Shown here: positions 25,571 to 36,829 of the stretch, one piece after another
How the letters are laid out: each line of letters begins with the position of its first letter
Position numbering within the stretch: position 1 is the first letter of the stretch
NCBI RefSeq assembly: GCF_030272615.1
Contig: NC_081415.1
Coordinates: forward strand, 192,851,695 to 192,915,694
Direction: 5' to 3'
Source: Cryptomeria japonica
Taxonomy: Eukaryota; Streptophyta; Pinopsida; Cupressales; Cupressaceae
DNA: 64,000 nucleotides
Made by a program: the position numbers and the translations under genes
Notes under the pieces: generated by a model
The model's input: only the letters and a program-made list of their open reading frames with translations
Databases searched by the model: none
Told to the model about the DNA's origin: nothing

Positions 25571-27490
25571 TACATTGCGTCGGTACGGTATGACTCTCGA
25601 TGTTCTGACTTTTTGGGACGCACGACAGGGGCATGCCTAGTGTAAACCTACCCACCTGGATGTGCTTACGACGTTGGTTTGTGCACACGACGAACCAAAT
25701 CAATTCTAGCCAATCTAGCAACTTTGCATTGTATGCAACTGACGGTTTTTGCAGCAGGCAAAAAAATGCTACCAATTGAAAATGGCTCTGACTCGTCAAA
25801 AACCGAGACAGGACATTATAGAGGAGCCTCATGCGGCCCCACGAGTTCAAACGGATAGACCATATGCGTCCTGGATTTGAAGAAATAGTCCGTCAAATTT
25901 TGACAATTTTTTGGACTCGGGGCACTTGAGAGATTGCATCGGTACAGTATGACTCTCGATGTTCCAGTGCTTTGGGATGTACGACAGGGGCATGCCTAGT
26001 GTAAACCTGCCCACCCGAACGTGCTCGTGACATTGGTTTGGGCACACAATGAACCAAATCAATTCTAGCCAATCTGGCAACTTTGCATTGCATACAACTG
26101 ACGATTTTTGCAGCAGGCAAAACAATGCTACCAATTGAAAATGGCTCTGACTCGTCAAAAACTAAGATAGACCATTGTAGAGGAGCCTCATGCGACCCCA
26201 AAGGTTCAAATAAATCGACCATATGTGTCCTGGATTTGAAGAAACAGTCCGTTAAATTTTGATATTTTTTTGGACTCAGGGCACTTGAGAGATCGCACTG
26301 GTATGGTATGACTCTCCACATTCCGATGCTTTGGGATGCATGACATGGGCATTCCTAATGTAAAACTTCCCACCCAGATGTGCTCGCGACGTCGGTTTGT
26401 GCACACGACGAACCAAATCAATTCTAGCCAATCTGGCAACTTTGCATTGCATGCAACTGACAATTTTTGCAACAAACAAAAAAATGCTACCAATTGAAAA
26501 TGGCTCCGACTCATAAAAAATCGAGACAAAAAATGGTAGAGGAGACTCACGTGACCCAATGGGTTCAAATGGATTGACCGTATGTGTCCTGGATTTGAAG
26601 AAAAAGTCCATCAAATTTTGACATTTTTTTGGACTCAGGGCACTTGAGAGATTGCACCGGTACGATATGACTCTCAATGTCCTGACGCTTTGGGATGCAT
26701 GATAGAAGCATGCCTAGCATAAACCTGCCCACCCAGATGTGCTCGCGATGTTGGTTTGTGCACAAAAAGAACCGAATCAATTCTAGCCAATCTGACAACT
26801 TTGCATTGCTTGCAACTGACGATTTTTGCAGTAAGCAAAAAAATGCTACCAATTGAAAATGGCTCCGACTCGTCAAAACTCGAGATAGGCCATTGTAGAG
26901 GAGCCTCATGTGACCCCATAGGTTCAAACAAATTGACCATATGTGTCTTGGATTTGAAGAAACAGTCCGTCAAATTTTGACATTTTTTTGGACTCAGGGC
27001 ACTTGAGAGATCACATCGGTACGGTATGACTCTCGACATTCCAGCGCTTTGGGATGCATGACAGGGGCATGCCTAACATAAACCTGCCCAACTGGATGCG
27101 CTCATGACATCGTTTTGTGCACACAACAAACCGAATCAATTCTAGCCAATCTGGCAACTTTGCATTGCATGCAATTGACGGTTTTTGCAGCGGGCGAAAA
27201 AATGCTACCAGTTTAAATTGGCTCCGACTCGTAAAAAACTGAGACAAACCATTGTAGAGGAGCCTCACACGACCCCATGGGTTCAAATGGATCAACCATA
27301 TGTGTCTTGGATTTGAAGAAACAATCCGTCAAATTTTGACAATTTTTTGGACTCAGGGCACTTGAGAGATTACACCAGTATGGTATGACTCTCGACATTT
27401 TGGTGCTTTGGGATGCATGAAAGGGGAATGCCTAGTGTAAAACTGCCCACCCAGACGTGCTCATGACATCGGTTTGTGCACACGACGAAC
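25571..27490. repeat. 359-bp tandem repeat array, about 5.3 copies
   Basis: The marker TTCTAGCCAATCT recurs at 25704, 26063, 26422, 26781 and 27140. All four intervals are exactly 359 bp although the units differ by many substitutions. The first unit starts near TCGGTACGGTATGACTCTCG (25578) and the last is cut at about 27490. Each unit leaves a minus-strand ORF of about 120 codons, but 359 is not a multiple of three, so frames do not pass from unit to unit. I treat it as satellite-like DNA inside T. Confidence 0.9.
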
Positions 27491-27537
27491 ACAATTTTAC
27501 AATTGCGAGCATGAGGGTGCTCTTTCATCAAACACAT

Positions 27538-27835
27538 ATTGTTGTTTATATTCATATTGTTGATTACATATGCAAATATTCATTTAAATTTATAAAAAGG
27601 CAGCCACCAAATACAGCGAACACACAATAATGAACTGAATACAATAAGTTTTGTAGGGTTAATTCAACATTTTATAATTTTATCAAATCATATTCCACGA
27701 TTGCAATGTTTTATATCATATATTTTTGTTGTTTATATTCATATTGTTGATTACATATGAAAATATTCATTTAAATTTATAAAAGGACAACCACAAAATA
27801 CAATGAATACAAAATAATGAACTCAGTACACATTT
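27538..27835. repeat. Direct duplication of about 110 bp, 187 bp apart
   Basis: TGTTTATATTCATATTGTTG through AATGAACT occurs near 27541 and again near 27728 with about ten differences. The second copy lies about 170 bp from the 3' end of the minus-strand partner gene, so it may be in its 3' untranslated region. Positions 27836-28005 show nothing else. Confidence 0.8.
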
Positions 27836-28005
27836 ATTGGATCGAATATCGATATTTATATATATATAAAAAGGCATGTCTGCCAAGTCAATACAAGTAT
27901 TACAAAAATGTGGCATATGCCATGTCCAAATCGATATACAATAAAAATGTAGAATATATCTACATGTATTGGTCATTCTATGACAAAAACTAACACTGTA
28001 TGATC

Positions 28006-30626
28006 CTAAACTTGTGGTGGATCATCAAAATCAAGTCTCTTCGATGTAGTACGTGGCTCTATAGATGGCTGCAAAACCACAATTCAAAAGCCAAGTTAGA
28101 ATTCTTTTGTAGAAAATAGTTCACAATTAACAACATAACTATGCATTTAACTTTAATTCCTTTGCAATTGAAATGTAGATTACCTCATCGGCTGATCTAG
28201 GAGCTAGTGTCTTCACTCTCCTCTCCTTGTCACTTTTAGGAGTTTTCTTGAAGACATACTTAAATGGATCAACGTTATGGCCATAAACGAAGGGGTCTAT
28301 TGTAGATTAAATGTACAATTAATACAATGTACTAATATAAATATATCAAAAACACTTAAAAATTATAATATAGAGAACAATGACGTACCTGTGTCTGAGA
28401 TGCTTCTCTAATGGACTGAGGATGGCTCACCATCAATGTAGAAACTGTCGCTATTACCTATACAAAAAAAGTTCAAAGATTAAATACAATTAATATAATG
28501 ATAAGTATTGAAGGTTAAAAACAATTAATTTTAGATATCAAACAAAAGTGTACCAGATCCTAAGATGCTTCTCCAGTGCAAGGAGGAGGGTTCGCCATTG
28601 ATGAAATAGGTATGGATATTTCCTGTATGAAAAAATAATGATTATAATATATCACAAGTTCACATGCACACTTGCATATAATCATGAAATCAAGAAAATA
28701 AAGTAGAGATACATACCTCCGCCCTCTCTTGATCCACAGGCGAATCAAGTGCATTCAACAAATCCACATAGCTCAATGGCCACTGTACATGTAAAATAGA
28801 CAAAGAACACTAATCAATCTACAAACCCCAACTAATACTTGATTTCAACATTTTCAAACAATTGTACAACTAAAAATGTGTTCAATTACCTTCTCCCTAC
28901 GTTTTGGCATCTTAGAGGAATTCTTTTTCTTAGGACGAGCCCTAGACATGGAGGGGGTACCCTAAAAAAACAAAATTAACATGAGATATTAGTACAGATA
29001 ATAAATTAAACATAATTTTAAAAATCTAAAATGAAATGACTTGCATGTTCCATCAAAATAATACATAAAAAGGGTTGTACAAAATATGATACCGTATAGC
29101 CTTGTAGGCCAAAATCGATCACTGAGAGTGTGATGTCATCAATCTAGGACATTTCATCCCCTGTCAACACCTACAAACCTGAAATTGGACCAAGCATTAA
29201 AGATAGTTAGTATATCTTGTATTTTTTTGAATTCAAAGTGTACTATTCTATTTTAACATGTTACAAAATTTATACCTCAGGCATCGAGGTTGCAGCTATA
29301 GTAACTGGGGGAGGAGTATGGGATATTGTTGTTGCATCCTGAAATACATATTATTTGTCTCAATTTAATTCGATGTATAAATAAAAATTCATTTATGTAA
29401 TTACAAATTTAAAGTGACTAATAAATAAAATGCTATGAATTCGAATCAACACACCTATGTCTGTGGCTCATGGGCAAACACAATGTCCATCAACTCATCT
29501 ATCAGCGTGAAATCCTCAATCATGTGGGCTTGACATCTACTCTAGCAAATCATGTACAGATGAGATGAGGATCCATCTGGACCGGCTGCATCATCTATCC
29601 TCGAGCATATCCCTGAGAAATTGACACACATATGTTGGATGGGCTCTCTGTCGCCACCTAATGGCTCATCATCCAATACAATAGGGTGTGCTAATGACGT
29701 CCCATGCTGGATGATGGCACCAGTCAATATTGTGGCCACCTGAAGAGTCTGTAGCTCCATCGACTCTTTCATCTCTACTGGGACAACCTGATGCACCTTG
29801 GGTTTGGGTGCTAGGGGGCGGTGACTCTCTGCGGGTGATTGTCTACGGGCTCCAGGTCTATCTTGGGCAGAGCCACCACCTCTACCATGGAACTCTCTCA
29901 TGTCAAAATAGTTTGGGCACACATTGAGCACAAACTCACAATATACTTTTCTCAAAAAATGTAATGGCACCTCATAATTATTACAAGGTGGATCATCAAA
30001 GACCATCCACCACCTCTACCAAAAAAGATTCTTCATCTGCACATTGGTACACCAATGTATGGGAAACCTCTTTGCATTAAGAGGTAATGACTGACCAATT
30101 TTGGGATCAACGAAAAGGGCACATATTTGTTGTTTAGTAATATTTTTGTTTTTTACTCCATCGTATGATAGCCCATCGATATAGAATTGACGACAGCTAT
30201 CCCTAAAGCTTCCCCATTTGGTAATTTGTGTGGAAACAACAATGACACCACTAGCTAATGTTTCTAGGCTAGTGGCAAGGGATTGATGATGCTCAAGTTT
30301 AGAAGTTTTCAATTTAACAATCAATCTATTGATTTTATACATATTTTGTCCTAATTGATTAATTAATTGCTCCTGTGTTTCGGGTGTGGTCAAAAGGAGG
30401 AATTGGGGGTTGTTCTTGTATGTTTTTAGAAGGTGCATTTGTTTGTTCTTGTGGGTTTTTAGGAGGTGCATTTGGTTGTTCTTGTTCTGGATTAGAAGAA
30501 TCTGGTTTTTGAAACAAAAAATGAAAAAACCTAATCAAAATTAATGAAATTAAATTCAAAATGTAAAACAAATTGAACAAACAGGAAAGAAAGACAAAAA
30601 TAAACAAAAAACTAACCTTGATCCAT
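28006..30626 (-). pseudogene. T partner gene: ten predicted exons, nuclear-type basic exon, unknown function
   Basis: Predicted exons on the minus strand: 30626-30617 (Met-Asp-Gln), 30501-29455, 29338-29276, 29170-29093, 28961-28890, 28782-28717, 28622-28554, 28457-28389, 28296-28182 and 28068-28006. All introns are GT..AG, several with good donors (GTATGT, GTACGT, GTTAGT) and pyrimidine-rich acceptors. Exon lengths from 3 to 8 are multiples of three. Exon 2 has a Gln/Asn/Pro-rich start, then QLGQNMYKINRLIVKLKT and a VFDDPPCNNYEVPLHFLRKV region. Exon 5 is strongly basic (RARPKKKNSSKMPKRREK), a likely nuclear signal. The end reads SIEPRTTSKRLDFDDPPQV. I do not recognise the family. Internal stops (exons 2, 4, 7), a frame shift near 30390 and a phase mismatch at exon 9 suggest it is dead. 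A DNA-binding or accessory role in transposition is inference. Confidence 0.6.
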
Positions 30627-30783
30627 AGCTTGGAGAACAAATCTAGCACCCCATTCGCGGTTTAGAAGAAGAAATGGAAAAAAAATGAAGTAAAAAACGC
30701 GCTATTCACGGGTAAATGAGACCCAATTTTATTTTAAAACTTTTTTTACTAGGCACTGCGTATGCAGTTATATTTGGATTATT

Positions 30784-30899
30784 AGCACGTACATGCTCAT
30801 TTTCCTATGAGTAGCACGTAGGCGCTCATTTTCCTAGGTGTATCACGAACGCGCTCATTTTCTTGAAAGAAGCACATACGTGCTATCTTCTCCAGGCTC
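30784..30899 (+). repeat. T right subterminal 29-bp repeats (four units)
   Basis: Units start at 30784, 30813, 30842 and 30871, exactly 29 bp apart. Each has an AGCACGTACGTGCT-like palindromic core; the first three continue with CTCATTTTCCTATGAGT or a variant. Further cores occur at about 30698, 30755, 30918 and 30948. The array sits upstream of the partner gene, about 90 bp inside the right terminal repeat. Confidence 0.85.
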
Positions 30900-30988
30900 G
30901 GGAAGAACAAACCTAAGCGCGTACGCAGGAATTTCAAATTTTAAAACTGCGTACGCGTTGCTTGTTTTTCCATGTTTTTTTTTGGGTG

Positions 30989-31028
30989 GTGTCCACTTTT
31001 CTAACTACCATCTTTGTGCACATACCCC
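30989..31028 (-). repeat. T right terminal inverted repeat
   Basis: The reverse complement reads GGGGTATGTGCACAAAGATG, a short diverged spacer, then AAAGTGGACAC, matching the left end. E1b internal DNA continues directly after it (31029-31067) up to the insertion point of E2. Confidence 0.65.
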
Positions 31029-31067
31029 TCTTCTTCATCTCTCTTTCATCTACTTTACTGTGAGTAT

Positions 31068-31696
31068 TGTTGGCATTCTACACTCTTATGAGAATAGTTG
31101 ATATTGTCATTGATGGCAACCATCTGGCAACCTTCTGGCATTCATCTGGTAAGCAACCAACAATTACCGGCACTGGCAATAAACATCTACATACACCGTT
31201 AGACACTTCACCGACAGTGGCAACAATACATACCGACACTCCAACCGACAGGGAATAAAATTTTGTTTATTATATTTTAATGTAATTATCTTTTGTAAAA
31301 GCTGACATGGTACATTGTAATAGACTCATATATGTATGAGATCTTGTAAGTCATTATGTGATAGGAGGATAATGAGAGGATAATGAGAGAATAATGAGAG
31401 AATAATGAGAGAATGAGAGGATGTTATATGTGAATGCATACAACCAATTTTGTATAAGGTTTTGGTTATAGAATGAGCTTAAACTGGTATTGAACTTGGC
31501 ATAGTTGATGCTGATTTGAAGCAGTACATTGTATTGGATTTCATAAATCCACTTTTGTAGTTAGTGTGACTCTTATTGAGCAGTGAGCTCTAGGCAATTG
31601 GCCTCCCTGCATGTGCAAGCCCCTCATTGTAAGTAATATTTATTCATTGGCCAGTGAGTGAATATTATGGGTCACAAATCCTACCAAGGTTTTTCT
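31068..31696 (+). repeat. E2 5' LTR, first part
   Basis: It starts TGTTGGCATTCTACACTC and aligns with 52296-52924. It includes an 11-bp minisatellite (ATAATGAGAGA-type, about five units, 31370-31425) present in both LTRs. It is cut at TTTTTCT by E3; the last five bases are the E3 target duplication. The ORF 31067-31258 inside it is not a gene. Confidence 0.85.
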
Positions 31697-32812
31697 CGGT
31701 GAATACTAAGAGGGGGGGGGGTGTGAATTAGTATACCAAAAAATACTGTACTCAAACTTCTAAATAGTTTAGCGGATAACCGATGCAACAGATTCACTAA
31801 TAAACTGGTTAAGATAAATGCAAACCAAATAGGAAATAAAGCATTCACCCATAAAAGCACAATCACCATATCACAAGATATTTGACGTGGAAACCCAAAT
31901 GGGAAAAACCATGATGAGCAGAAACTCACAAGTAACTATCTACAAAATAGAAACCATACTAGTTAAGGTCATACAATGTTCTTCACCAGAACAAATCCTG
32001 TTAGGAATCTAGATCTCTTTTAGGATATAAGACCTGTTAAAGACTACCTTGTGAGAGGATTTCAGATCCACAGTTGTGAACCACCTTGTTAGAGGATTTA
32101 CAAAGGTTTGGCTGGTCCTACCCGGTTAAGGGTTTCAGACTTGTCGAAGATGTGAGTAATCAACAAGTGAGTTATCTAGAAAATAGCACAGTCTACTTAA
32201 TTAGATCCTTGATAGCTCATTGTTAATGCATTTCAGCATTACTTCAGTCTTCAATATCTCCACACTCTAACTCTTCACATAGACTTAATCTTCTCTACAA
32301 TGATCACATATAACCTCTTCTATCACACAACTCTCATACTCTATCTCATACATGCAAACCCTAGACATGATGTCCTTATAAAAGAATCTAATTTCATGTC
32401 GATCCAATAGGATTAGACTACAAGTTCCTAGGTTCAGTGCATCTAGACACATTTGGTAACACGCCACAAAATCACCGCCAAAGTATCGGTGGATGATAAC
32501 TCATCACAAAAATACCAGTTGGTAACTCATCACAGAGTAATACTGGTTAATACAATAAACCGATTACCGGTTGTCAAAAATGAAGAATAGGAAATGTTAA
32601 CTACCACTTTGTTCCTTCGTACCGCTTGAGCTCTTCGAACCGCTTGGGTCTTCAGTCAATCTATGACCAGTAAACATCTTCTACAAACCACCGATAGTCT
32701 AAAGACTATAATACACAATACCGGTTGGAGAAATGATTGGTTGAGCATAACTCATACATAAAGAAAGTGTGTGTCCATCAATGATAATCAAACATCATCA
32801 AAATGCCAGCAA
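31697..32812 (-). repeat. E3 3' LTR
   Basis: On the minus strand it begins TGCTGGCATTTTGATGATG and ends CCCCTCTTAGTATTCACCG. The matching end of the 5' LTR is ATTCATCA. The alignment with 45927-47056 is nearly gap-free. The outer three bases (CGG at 31697) have diverged from the TGA of the other copy. The ORFs at 31681-31929 and 32285-32467 recur in both LTRs and are not genes. Confidence 0.85.
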
Positions 32813-32824
32813 TCTCCCCCTTTG
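32813..32824 (-). promoter_or_regulatory. E3 polypurine tract
   Basis: The minus strand reads AAAGGGGGAGAT immediately before the LTR start TGCTGG, preceded by CCATCAATGCC. The same block occurs in E2 and E0. 32825-33093 is the non-coding 3' leader of the tract, rich in CTCCCCC-type runs. Confidence 0.8.
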
Positions 32825-33093
32825 GCATTGATGGAAACACTTAGGAAAATTTTCACATCTAATTGTTTTTACAAAAAAAATATGCCATAATTAAAATTAC
32901 TCCCCCTAAGCATATACAATATCCCTTTTGCAGAAATTACAATATACACTACTCCCCCAAAGTGGTAACATGAAAGTACATGAAATGGTAACATTCACCA
33001 AAATTTTACTGTATACTACTCCCCCTTTGCCAACAATGACAAAGTAATGCAGAATAACCCCTATTTCCTTATATATAAAAATAGAGTAAATGT

Positions 33094-36000
33094 TTATGAC
33101 AATAAGGAATAAAACTTATCAAAAACATATTTAAAGTCCTTCATAAAAATTTTCATGGCCAATGACCATGACTCAAGTAATGAGGTAGGAACCTCACTTT
33201 CAGTCTGCATCTGGAATACCAGTTCTTCCATTGCATCAATGGTACTCATCTCTTGAGTTGCCATGATGGCTTCCAGATTGAGAAAACATTTATGAAGAAT
33301 TTGTAGTTTTGGCAATATGACCAGTTGAAGCTCTTGAAAATCTTTGGTCCGGTTGCAGATTTTTGATTCCATTTTGGCAGTTTGAAGCTGATACTGATGA
33401 ATGGTTTGTCCATATGTAGTGAATGAATCATATCTCATCTTGAAGTTTCTTAAATATACCTAAAGCTTTGATTGGAGTTGAGCTTTCTGTTTAAGCACAT
33501 CATCACAAAATAGATGGGGTTGGCAGATTTTACTCAACAGTAATTTAGCTTCACCCATTACAACACTGATATGATTCTGCTATTTCAGTAGTTGTGTCCA
33601 CAACTCATTCATTTTCTTGACTAAGATAGCATTTAGTGCCTTTTCATGGTTCTTCTTTGCAGTGGCTTCAACAACATCTTCTAAGCATTGTACCTGATCC
33701 TCCACTACGGTACAAAGAAGTTTAAGCTTGGATAGAGAGGAATCAATACTAGGGAGGTTAGTACCGGGAATCAGATTGGTAAGAGTGTCAACTGTAATTT
33801 GTATGACATCCCTTTCCTTCTTCCTCCACAACTCTTCCAGTCTTTCCTATGCCAATTTGATGCCTTGCAGCAGCTCAGACTTATCTATTGATTAAAGGTC
33901 AATCGGACTGGTGGTGTCAACCAGTTTGGCTTGACCAGCAGTTGCCTTAGAATTCTCCGCCTATTTGTTCTTCTCTGCTTCCTTCTCCTCTTCTACTTTC
34001 TTCTTATCCTCTTCTTTCTAATTTTGCTCCTCTTTCTGCTTCTCCATTTCTTTCCTCTTCTCCTCTTCTTGTTTCCTCTTCTCCTCTTGTTTCCTCTTCT
34101 CCTCTTCTTATTTCCTCTTCTCCTCTTGTTTCCTCTTCTCCTCTTCTTGTTTCCTCTTCTCTTATTCTTGTTTCCTCTTCTCCTCTTTACTTTTCTCTTC
34201 CTCTTTCCTCTTGTCTTCCTCTTTCTTTTTATCTTCCTCTTTCCTCTTTATTTCCTCTTGCCTTGCTTTTTCCGCTTTCTCTTTCTCCGCTTTCTCAGCC
34301 TTTTCCTTGTCCTGTTTCTCTCTTTTTGCTTTGTCTCTATCCTGTTTTTCTTTCTATGCTTTTTCTTTATCCTATTTCTCTTTCTCTGTGTCAGGAGTGA
34401 CTTCCTCAACATCTAATGCATCCACATCAATGGGATCATTTTTCTCTATCACTCTTTCCCCTTCGCTGTCAAATGCCTCATCCGGTTTGCTTGATGATAG
34501 GCCTGATTCTTATTCAGCCTTCAGATTAGCCTTAGACACTTGGTGTAATCTAACAACAACTTTTGCATGTAGATGTGTGTCCTTCTCCACTCCAGAAGCT
34601 CTGCCTTCTAGCAGCCCGAGTCTTCTCCTTCTCATGAAAAAGAGGCCTTTGTTTTTATCCATTTTCTCAAATAATTTTGAATTTGAAGCATCAAGAAAAT
34701 ACTGTGCAAAATTTTTCTCCCTGATCTCCTGTTCTTTCTCAATGGCAATGCACCATTTATTATCCAAAGAATTATATAAAGAATCAGGTGTCACTGATCT
34801 AATTTCTGATGGCCATCGATCATTAACACATAAATATTTAATGATTTCCTGCTCTACTTCTTCTTTCTCACTATCAGTAAAATCATCAAAATATTGTTTT
34901 AAATAATCAAGCACTTTCCTCTTAATATTCTTAATAGTCCTCTGACAATGTGTCATTGGCTTATAAGAGGATATATCTCTATTTACCGGTGCGGAGGTTG
35001 CAGGTGCATTACCGGTAGACTTGGCTTTCTTGCTTGTTTTACTTGTCTTCTTCGGTTGGATTTCCGGTTCAATATCCTCCAACTCCGGTGAGCTGGTTTT
35101 GGTTTTCCGCTTCCTCTCAAAGACTTTAGCAGGTGACCACTTGGTCACTTTTGGACTGGCAGCACTGCTTTATCCTTTTTTTCGTTTTGGTTCTTCAACC
35201 GGTGTGACCCTCTCTAAGTAGCTACCAGTTCTCTTTTTCTTTGCATCTAATGGTGAGGCAAGTAGGGTAGAAGCATACCCGATCAACATATCATACATCA
35301 CTTCATACCCCATTGGTTCAACTTCTTCCTTTATGGGTTCCACCGCTTCCATTATGCAGTCATCAATCCTTATTATGAAGCATATATCAGCTTCATATTT
35401 CTTCACAATATCACTAGATATCCTCATTCTTTGGCTCATTTTACGCTTGAATTCATCAAAATACTTGTTAAGAACCTCAGGATATCCGGTTCCCACTACT
35501 TGAAGACTTTCCCTAATTTGCTTGGAAACCGGTTGGTTAGAAGACCATTGAACATCACCTACTCCAGGAAAATAGCCTTGAAAGTAGAAGAATAGACCGA
35601 CCAGAAGTTGTCCAAACCTGAACCTTAGAGTATTTTCTCATTCGATGGACTTCATATTCAATAGCAATTGATTCTACAAATAGGTACATAGGTCAAATGT
35701 GGTGTTTTCCTTGATCATTCTATATGTGGCTTTCACCGCAGCAGTAAGGACAGAATTCATTTTGTTGGCATAGAATATCCGGTATCCAATCGCCATGCAA
35801 GAATACTTCACCATATCATCTTTGATGATGTTAACGGTCATCGCTCGTTGGTCACTCACAGAACTGGTGAGCTTAGTCATTTCAATCTTGGTGACCTTCC
35901 TTAGAGCTGGTACCTCTCCAATATTGCAGAAACCGATGACGTCATGAATTGCCTCCAGTATGATGTCATGCGTGGGCTCGAGGTACATCTTATCACCATG

Positions 36001-36303
36001 TACTCTGCTAAGGATGATTTGGATGTGTTCTTCTAGAAAATACACTGCATTGTGCAGTTTCATCTTCTCTAGGATGCTATATTCAACTTTGATTTTCTTG
36101 TCATCCCCACAGAACATACCTAGCTAGGAATGAATCACTAGGGATCCTAGGTCTTCCAATTTACAATCAATATATCCTAAAATATCTTCCTCAACTATAA
36201 CTCTGATGGGTATCTGGGATAGGGCATTGTATTTCATCTTCTTTTAAAGAAACTCGGTTGAATCCATAGGTGCACTAGAACTAGAGTGTGATGCAGAAGT
36301 CAT
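33094..36303 (-). pseudogene. E3 ORF2: about 1,069 codons, unknown function, single frame with stops
   Basis: One frame runs from ATG 36303 to a stop at 33094-33096, interrupted by TAG/TAA/TGA codons. About residues 60-215 (FLEEHIQIILSRVHGDKMYL.. and MAIGYRIFYANKMNSVL) match E2 ORF2. A further matching segment has ICFIIRID..MGYEVMYDML (near 35400-35290). Then come a Lys/Ser/Thr-rich linker (KKTSKTSKKAKS), a structured part (35000-34520) and a highly charged EEKRKQ repeat (about 34380-33960). The C-terminus is helical. I do not recognise the family. It occupies the place where pol would be, but has no polymerase, protease or integrase motif. The plus-strand ORFs at 33931-34906 are shadows of the repeat. 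Confidence 0.65.
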
Positions 36304-36829
36304 GATTAAATGATAAGCAATAATTTCAAGAAATACCTTCACAATTCAAAATTTAGGGTTTGCCAATGTCACTCACAACCCACCACTTCGATTGTTGGAT
36401 TACTGCTTAGTGTTCTTCACTTGATAGATTGAAAATGATCTCTGGATTCCTCTGCAAGATTTTGAATTCACTTTGAATCGCTAGATGAATCGCTCTTTGT
36501 CGCTCTACTCTTGAAAATTCTTCTCTCGAAAACAAATAAGTAAAAAATAACGACCAAAATCCTTTTAAATTGACTTTTCACCTACCATAATAAATGCATC
36601 ACCTGTTAGGGTACAAACCCTAATTTTGCCTTTTACCGCTTTCAGTCTTCTGCTGATTGACAGGTAACATATACCGGTTAAGTTCTTTATCGATATAAAC
36701 CAGGGGTTCAAAACATTTCACCGATATGTTCCCCCTAAGCTTTCCTGAAGCTCAGTTTGTCGGTTCAGCGACTTCCACACTAGGTGCAGAAATCGGTTCA
36801 TCCTGTGACACTTCTTCAGGTTTCTTTTT
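36304..36829 (-). other. E3 spacer between ORF1 and ORF2, no gene seen
   Basis: This AT-rich spacer follows the ORF1 end and carries no long frame. It would hold the start region of ORF2, but no splice or internal-entry signal can be pointed to. Confidence 0.5.

Larger units (their letters stand above)
17960..31028. mobile_element. T: 13-kb DNA transposon with transposase-like and ten-exon partner genes
   Basis: Imperfect terminal inverted repeats at 17960-18008 and 30989-31028 share GTGCACAAAGATGGT and AAGTGGACAC, in inverted orientation. Arrays of 29-bp palindromic units lie inside both ends. Between them are a DDE transposase-like gene (plus, 22021-24943) and a spliced gene (minus, 30626-28006), plus a palindromic repeat cluster, a pyrimidine tract and a 359-bp satellite array. 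The flanks on both sides are E1b internal DNA. I could not define the target duplication because the flanks are simple CT-rich sequence. The two-gene layout with subterminal repeats recalls En/Spm-type transposons, but the ends are not CACTA and the transposase is of another kind. Confidence 0.7.

Noticed and set aside
25425-27555. Series of minus-strand ORFs of 60-142 codons with similar sequences
   Set aside because: Each is one reading of the 359-bp tandem unit; the frame cannot pass from unit to unit, and no start or splice context supports expression.
30784-30899. CRISPR-like array (regular 29-bp repeats)
   Set aside because: Units are adjacent palindromic repeats without unique spacers, in a plant genome and next to a transposon end.
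17960-31028. T as a CACTA (En/Spm) element
   Set aside because: The ends do not begin with CACTA, and the transposase-like gene carries a different set of motifs; only the two-gene layout is similar.
17951-31037. A target duplication for T
   Set aside because: Flanks TCCTCCTCT and TCTTCTTCA are similar only because both are CT-rich; no exact duplication can be claimed.
33931-34906. Two plus-strand ORFs rich in Phe/Leu and Ser
   Set aside because: They lie opposite the charged repeat of E3 ORF2, which has a consistent frame over 3.2 kb on the minus strand and homology to E2.
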